Source: Verrucomicrobiota bacterium
Lineage (GTDB): Bacteria > Verrucomicrobiota > Verrucomicrobiia > Verrucomicrobiales > DEV007
NCBI GenBank assembly: GCA_030625775.1
Contig: DAOUQC010000013.1
Coordinates: 1-64,000, forward strand
DNA: 64,000 nt
Direction of reading: 5' to 3'
Shown here: piece after piece, positions 62,338 through 64,000 of the stretch
Position numbering within the stretch: position 1 is the stretch's first letter
Layout of the letters: every line of letters starts with the position of its first letter
The notes under the pieces: generated by a model
What the model was told of the DNA's origin: nothing
What the model saw: the letters and a program-made list of their open reading frames with translations, nothing else
Database searches by the model: none
Made by a program: the position numbers and the translations under genes

Positions 62338-63840
62338 ATGAACGACTTCACCCGACGCGACACCTTGAAACAAATGACCGTGGCTGGCACGGCCGCACTG
62401 ACCAGTCATTTATCCAAAGGTTTTGCCTCTACGACGGAAAAACCCCTGCCCGGAATCGTCACCGATGAAAATGCCAAACCCGGCACTCGTGACTGGATGT
62501 TAAAAAAAACCAAAATCGATCCTGATAGCAAATACCGCTGCCCCTGGGTAGAAGGTTACGCCTCGAAAGCCAGTGTCCGGGCTGGTGAGAGCATTTCATT
62601 TCATGTCAGCACTCACGAAGACTCGCCCTTCACCATCGACCTCTATCGTCTCGGTTATTATCAGGGCTTAGGCGGTCGCCTGATAAAACAACTTGGATCC
62701 TTCGCAGGGAAAACCCAGCAGGATCCGCCCATCGGAGAAAAACGTGTGCGGGTCTGTGACTGGAAAGCCTGCACCGAACTGACCATCCCCGAAGATTGGC
62801 TCAGCGGGGTCTATGTCGGGAAAATCACTGAAAGCAAATCCGGATTGCAGAGCTACATCACCTTTATCATTCGTGATGACCGCAAGGCGGATTATATTTT
62901 CCAATGCAGTGACAACACCTGGCAGGCATACAATCGTTGGCCCTCCCAGTTTGCCCTCTACGACAACGGCAAACACAAGTGGTTCTGGGGCAAGGATGTG
63001 AAAGTCAGCTACCGGCGCCCCTACGGCAAGTATTGCCAAATCATAGATGCACCGCTTTCAACTGGATCAGGAGAATACTTCCTATGGGAGTTTCCCTTCG
63101 CCTACTGGATGGAATCCCTCGGTTATGACCTGACATACATCTCCAACCTCGACACTCATCACGACCCCGCAGGATTGAAACGCGCCAAGGGTTTCCTCAG
63201 CATTGGCCACGATGAGTATTGGACAATTGAAATGTATAACAACATCAAGAAGGCTATCGATGAGGGACTCAATGTCGGCTTCTTTTCCGGAAACGCTGTT
63301 TGCGGAAAAATCATTTTTGACGAAAAAAACAAAGCCTTCGAGCGTGTCGGAGTTTTCGGCCCTCCCGGAGGCACCAGAGAATTCGAACAGATGAAAAGCC
63401 TCGAACATGTGCCGCCCTACGGGAATGCCCTGATGGGTGCCCACAGCACCGGACCGGTCACCGGCGGAGCTGACTGGGTCTGCAGCAAACCAGAACACTG
63501 GATCTATGCCGGCACTGGCATGAAGCAGGGTGACCGTGTGCCCGGCATCATCGGCTGGGAGTGGCACGGTGATCCTGCCGATATTCCCGGATTGGAAATT
63601 GTCGCCACCGACGCCACCCAAAGCGCACCCGGCAAGACTAATGGTGGTGTTTACACCGCAACTGTTTATCCTGGACCACATGATAATTTTGTCTTCAATG
63701 CCGCTACCTGCTGGTGGGCGGACGGCCTCAGTGCCCCTCCAGGCTACGTGCGCCCCAAAGCCTACACCTCCCCCAAGGGGCCTGATGCTCGAATCCAACA
63801 GATCACCAGGAACATCCTGAATCGTATGGTCAAAGTATAA
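62338..63840 (+). CDS. Tat-exported N,N-dimethylformamidase beta-like protein
   Basis: 500 residues with a twin-arginine leader (TRRDTLKQMTVAGTAALTS). The mature protein resembles the large (beta) subunit of N,N-dimethylformamidase: an immunoglobulin-like strand region (about 70-180; SFHVSTHEDSPFTIDLYRLG), then NTWQAYNRWP, DLTYISNLDTHHDP, FLSIGHDEYWTIEMYNNI and FNAATCWWADGL. Tyr, His and Glu in these blocks are candidates for the unusual iron site known from that enzyme. No alpha-subunit gene is adjacent, and the export signal differs from the cytoplasmic amidase. The substrate is probably not DMF; the enzyme is common in PVC bacteria without known function. Confidence 0.75.
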   Translation: MNDFTRRDTLKQMTVAGTAALTSHLSKGFASTTEKPLPGIVTDENAKPGTRDWMLKKTKIDPDSKYRCPWVEGYASKASVRAGESISFHVSTHEDSPFTIDLYRLGYYQGLGGRLIKQLGSFAGKTQQDPPIGEKRVRVCDWKACTELTIPEDWLSGVYVGKITESKSGLQSYITFIIRDDRKADYIFQCSDNTWQAYNRWPSQFALYDNGKHKWFWGKDVKVSYRRPYGKYCQIIDAPLSTGSGEYFLWEFPFAYWMESLGYDLTYISNLDTHHDPAGLKRAKGFLSIGHDEYWTIEMYNNIKKAIDEGLNVGFFSGNAVCGKIIFDEKNKAFERVGVFGPPGGTREFEQMKSLEHVPPYGNALMGAHSTGPVTGGADWVCSKPEHWIYAGTGMKQGDRVPGIIGWEWHGDPADIPGLEIVATDATQSAPGKTNGGVYTATVYPGPHDNFVFNAATCWWADGLSAPPGYVRPKAYTSPKGPDARIQQITRNILNRMVKV

Positions 63841-63882
63841 ACACTGGACAAGTAGCGTGAATGGATTTCCTTTGGCCATCGC

Positions 63883-64000
63883 ATGAACGCTTATCAAATT
63901 TTCCAGCAAATCTCTCCACAACTCGCTACGGAGATATTCACCTACCTTCGCAGCGATGAAAAAGAGACTTACCAGGGCCTGATCGCCTCTCTGGCCGAGC
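63883..64000 (+). CDS. Start of a gene cut by the window edge
   Basis: An open frame starting with ATG at 63883 encodes at least 39 residues (MNAYQIFQQISPQLATEIFT then YLRSDEKETYQGLIASLAE) and continues out of the window. The sequence looks coding and helical. Family not recognised. The start is 42 bases after the dimethylformamidase-like gene in the same direction. Confidence 0.55.
   Translation, partial: MNAYQIFQQISPQLATEIFTYLRSDEKETYQGLIASLAE

Overview
The window looks like ordinary chromosome from a free-living, probably marine member of the Verrucomicrobiota (PVC superphylum). The evidence is indirect but consistent: a PVC-type large heme-binding CxxCH protein with HEAT repeats, a Tat-exported Gfo/Idh/MocA oxidoreductase, many secreted Cys-type sulfatases, a fragment of a DUF1501 protein, a C-terminal SHD1-like domain on a thioredoxin-fold protein, and a lysine/alanine-repeat histone H1-like protein. 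No rRNA, tRNA, CRISPR array or intact insertion sequence was seen. Taxonomy is inferred from gene families only.

Layout. 1-4009: topoisomerase IV type genes parE and parC. 4006-9122: a long minus-strand run of housekeeping genes (acpS, a zinc-ribbon membrane protein, a GYF/RDD membrane protein, moaD-like, hpt, ispE, pgeF, marR). 9123-18653: accessory region with a decayed sulfatase start, two intact secreted sulfatases, a decayed DUF1501 tail, and a compact set of two adenylate-forming ligases and a TauD-type dioxygenase. 18654-22416: Tat-exported oxidoreductase, small membrane protein, a structured non-coding stretch ending in an orphan terminator, a RelE-like protein and a class V aminotransferase. 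22579-29364: accB-accC, thiE, a PfkB kinase, a SanA-like protein, an MsbA-like exporter and a secreted OB-like protein. 29469-33497: one continuous gene encoding three complete sulfatase domains. 33921-42419: ribE and a ten-gene Mrp-type cation/proton antiporter operon laid out like the membrane module of archaeal Mbh hydrogenases. 42514-48037: another sulfatase, a thioredoxin-fold/SHD1 protein, and the proton-translocating transhydrogenase genes. 48220-58138: histone-like protein, trmL, rpmA-rplU, small secreted proteins, an SDR, a TPR/STN protein, a class III aminotransferase, an isolated nuoA, ruvA and a possible ATP-grasp protein. 58245-64000: an SDR, the 1046-residue PVC cytochrome protein, a divergent Tat-exported dimethylformamidase-like protein, and the start of one further gene.

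How the genes fit together. The sulfatases (six intact domains in four genes, plus one remnant) point to degradation of sulfated polysaccharides in the cell envelope or outside the cell; no sulfatase-maturation gene and no glycoside hydrolase is present here. The Mrp antiporter and transhydrogenase both exploit the ion gradient and may be part of marine sodium/proton and NADPH balance. The most unusual items are the triple sulfatase fusion, the Mbh-like Mrp operon with three complete MrpD-type subunits and no full-length MrpA, the ligase/dioxygenase cassette next to gene debris, and the orphan structured terminator near 20.7 kb. Starts were adjusted inward wherever the longest reading frame began before the conserved family start or a better ribosome-binding site.
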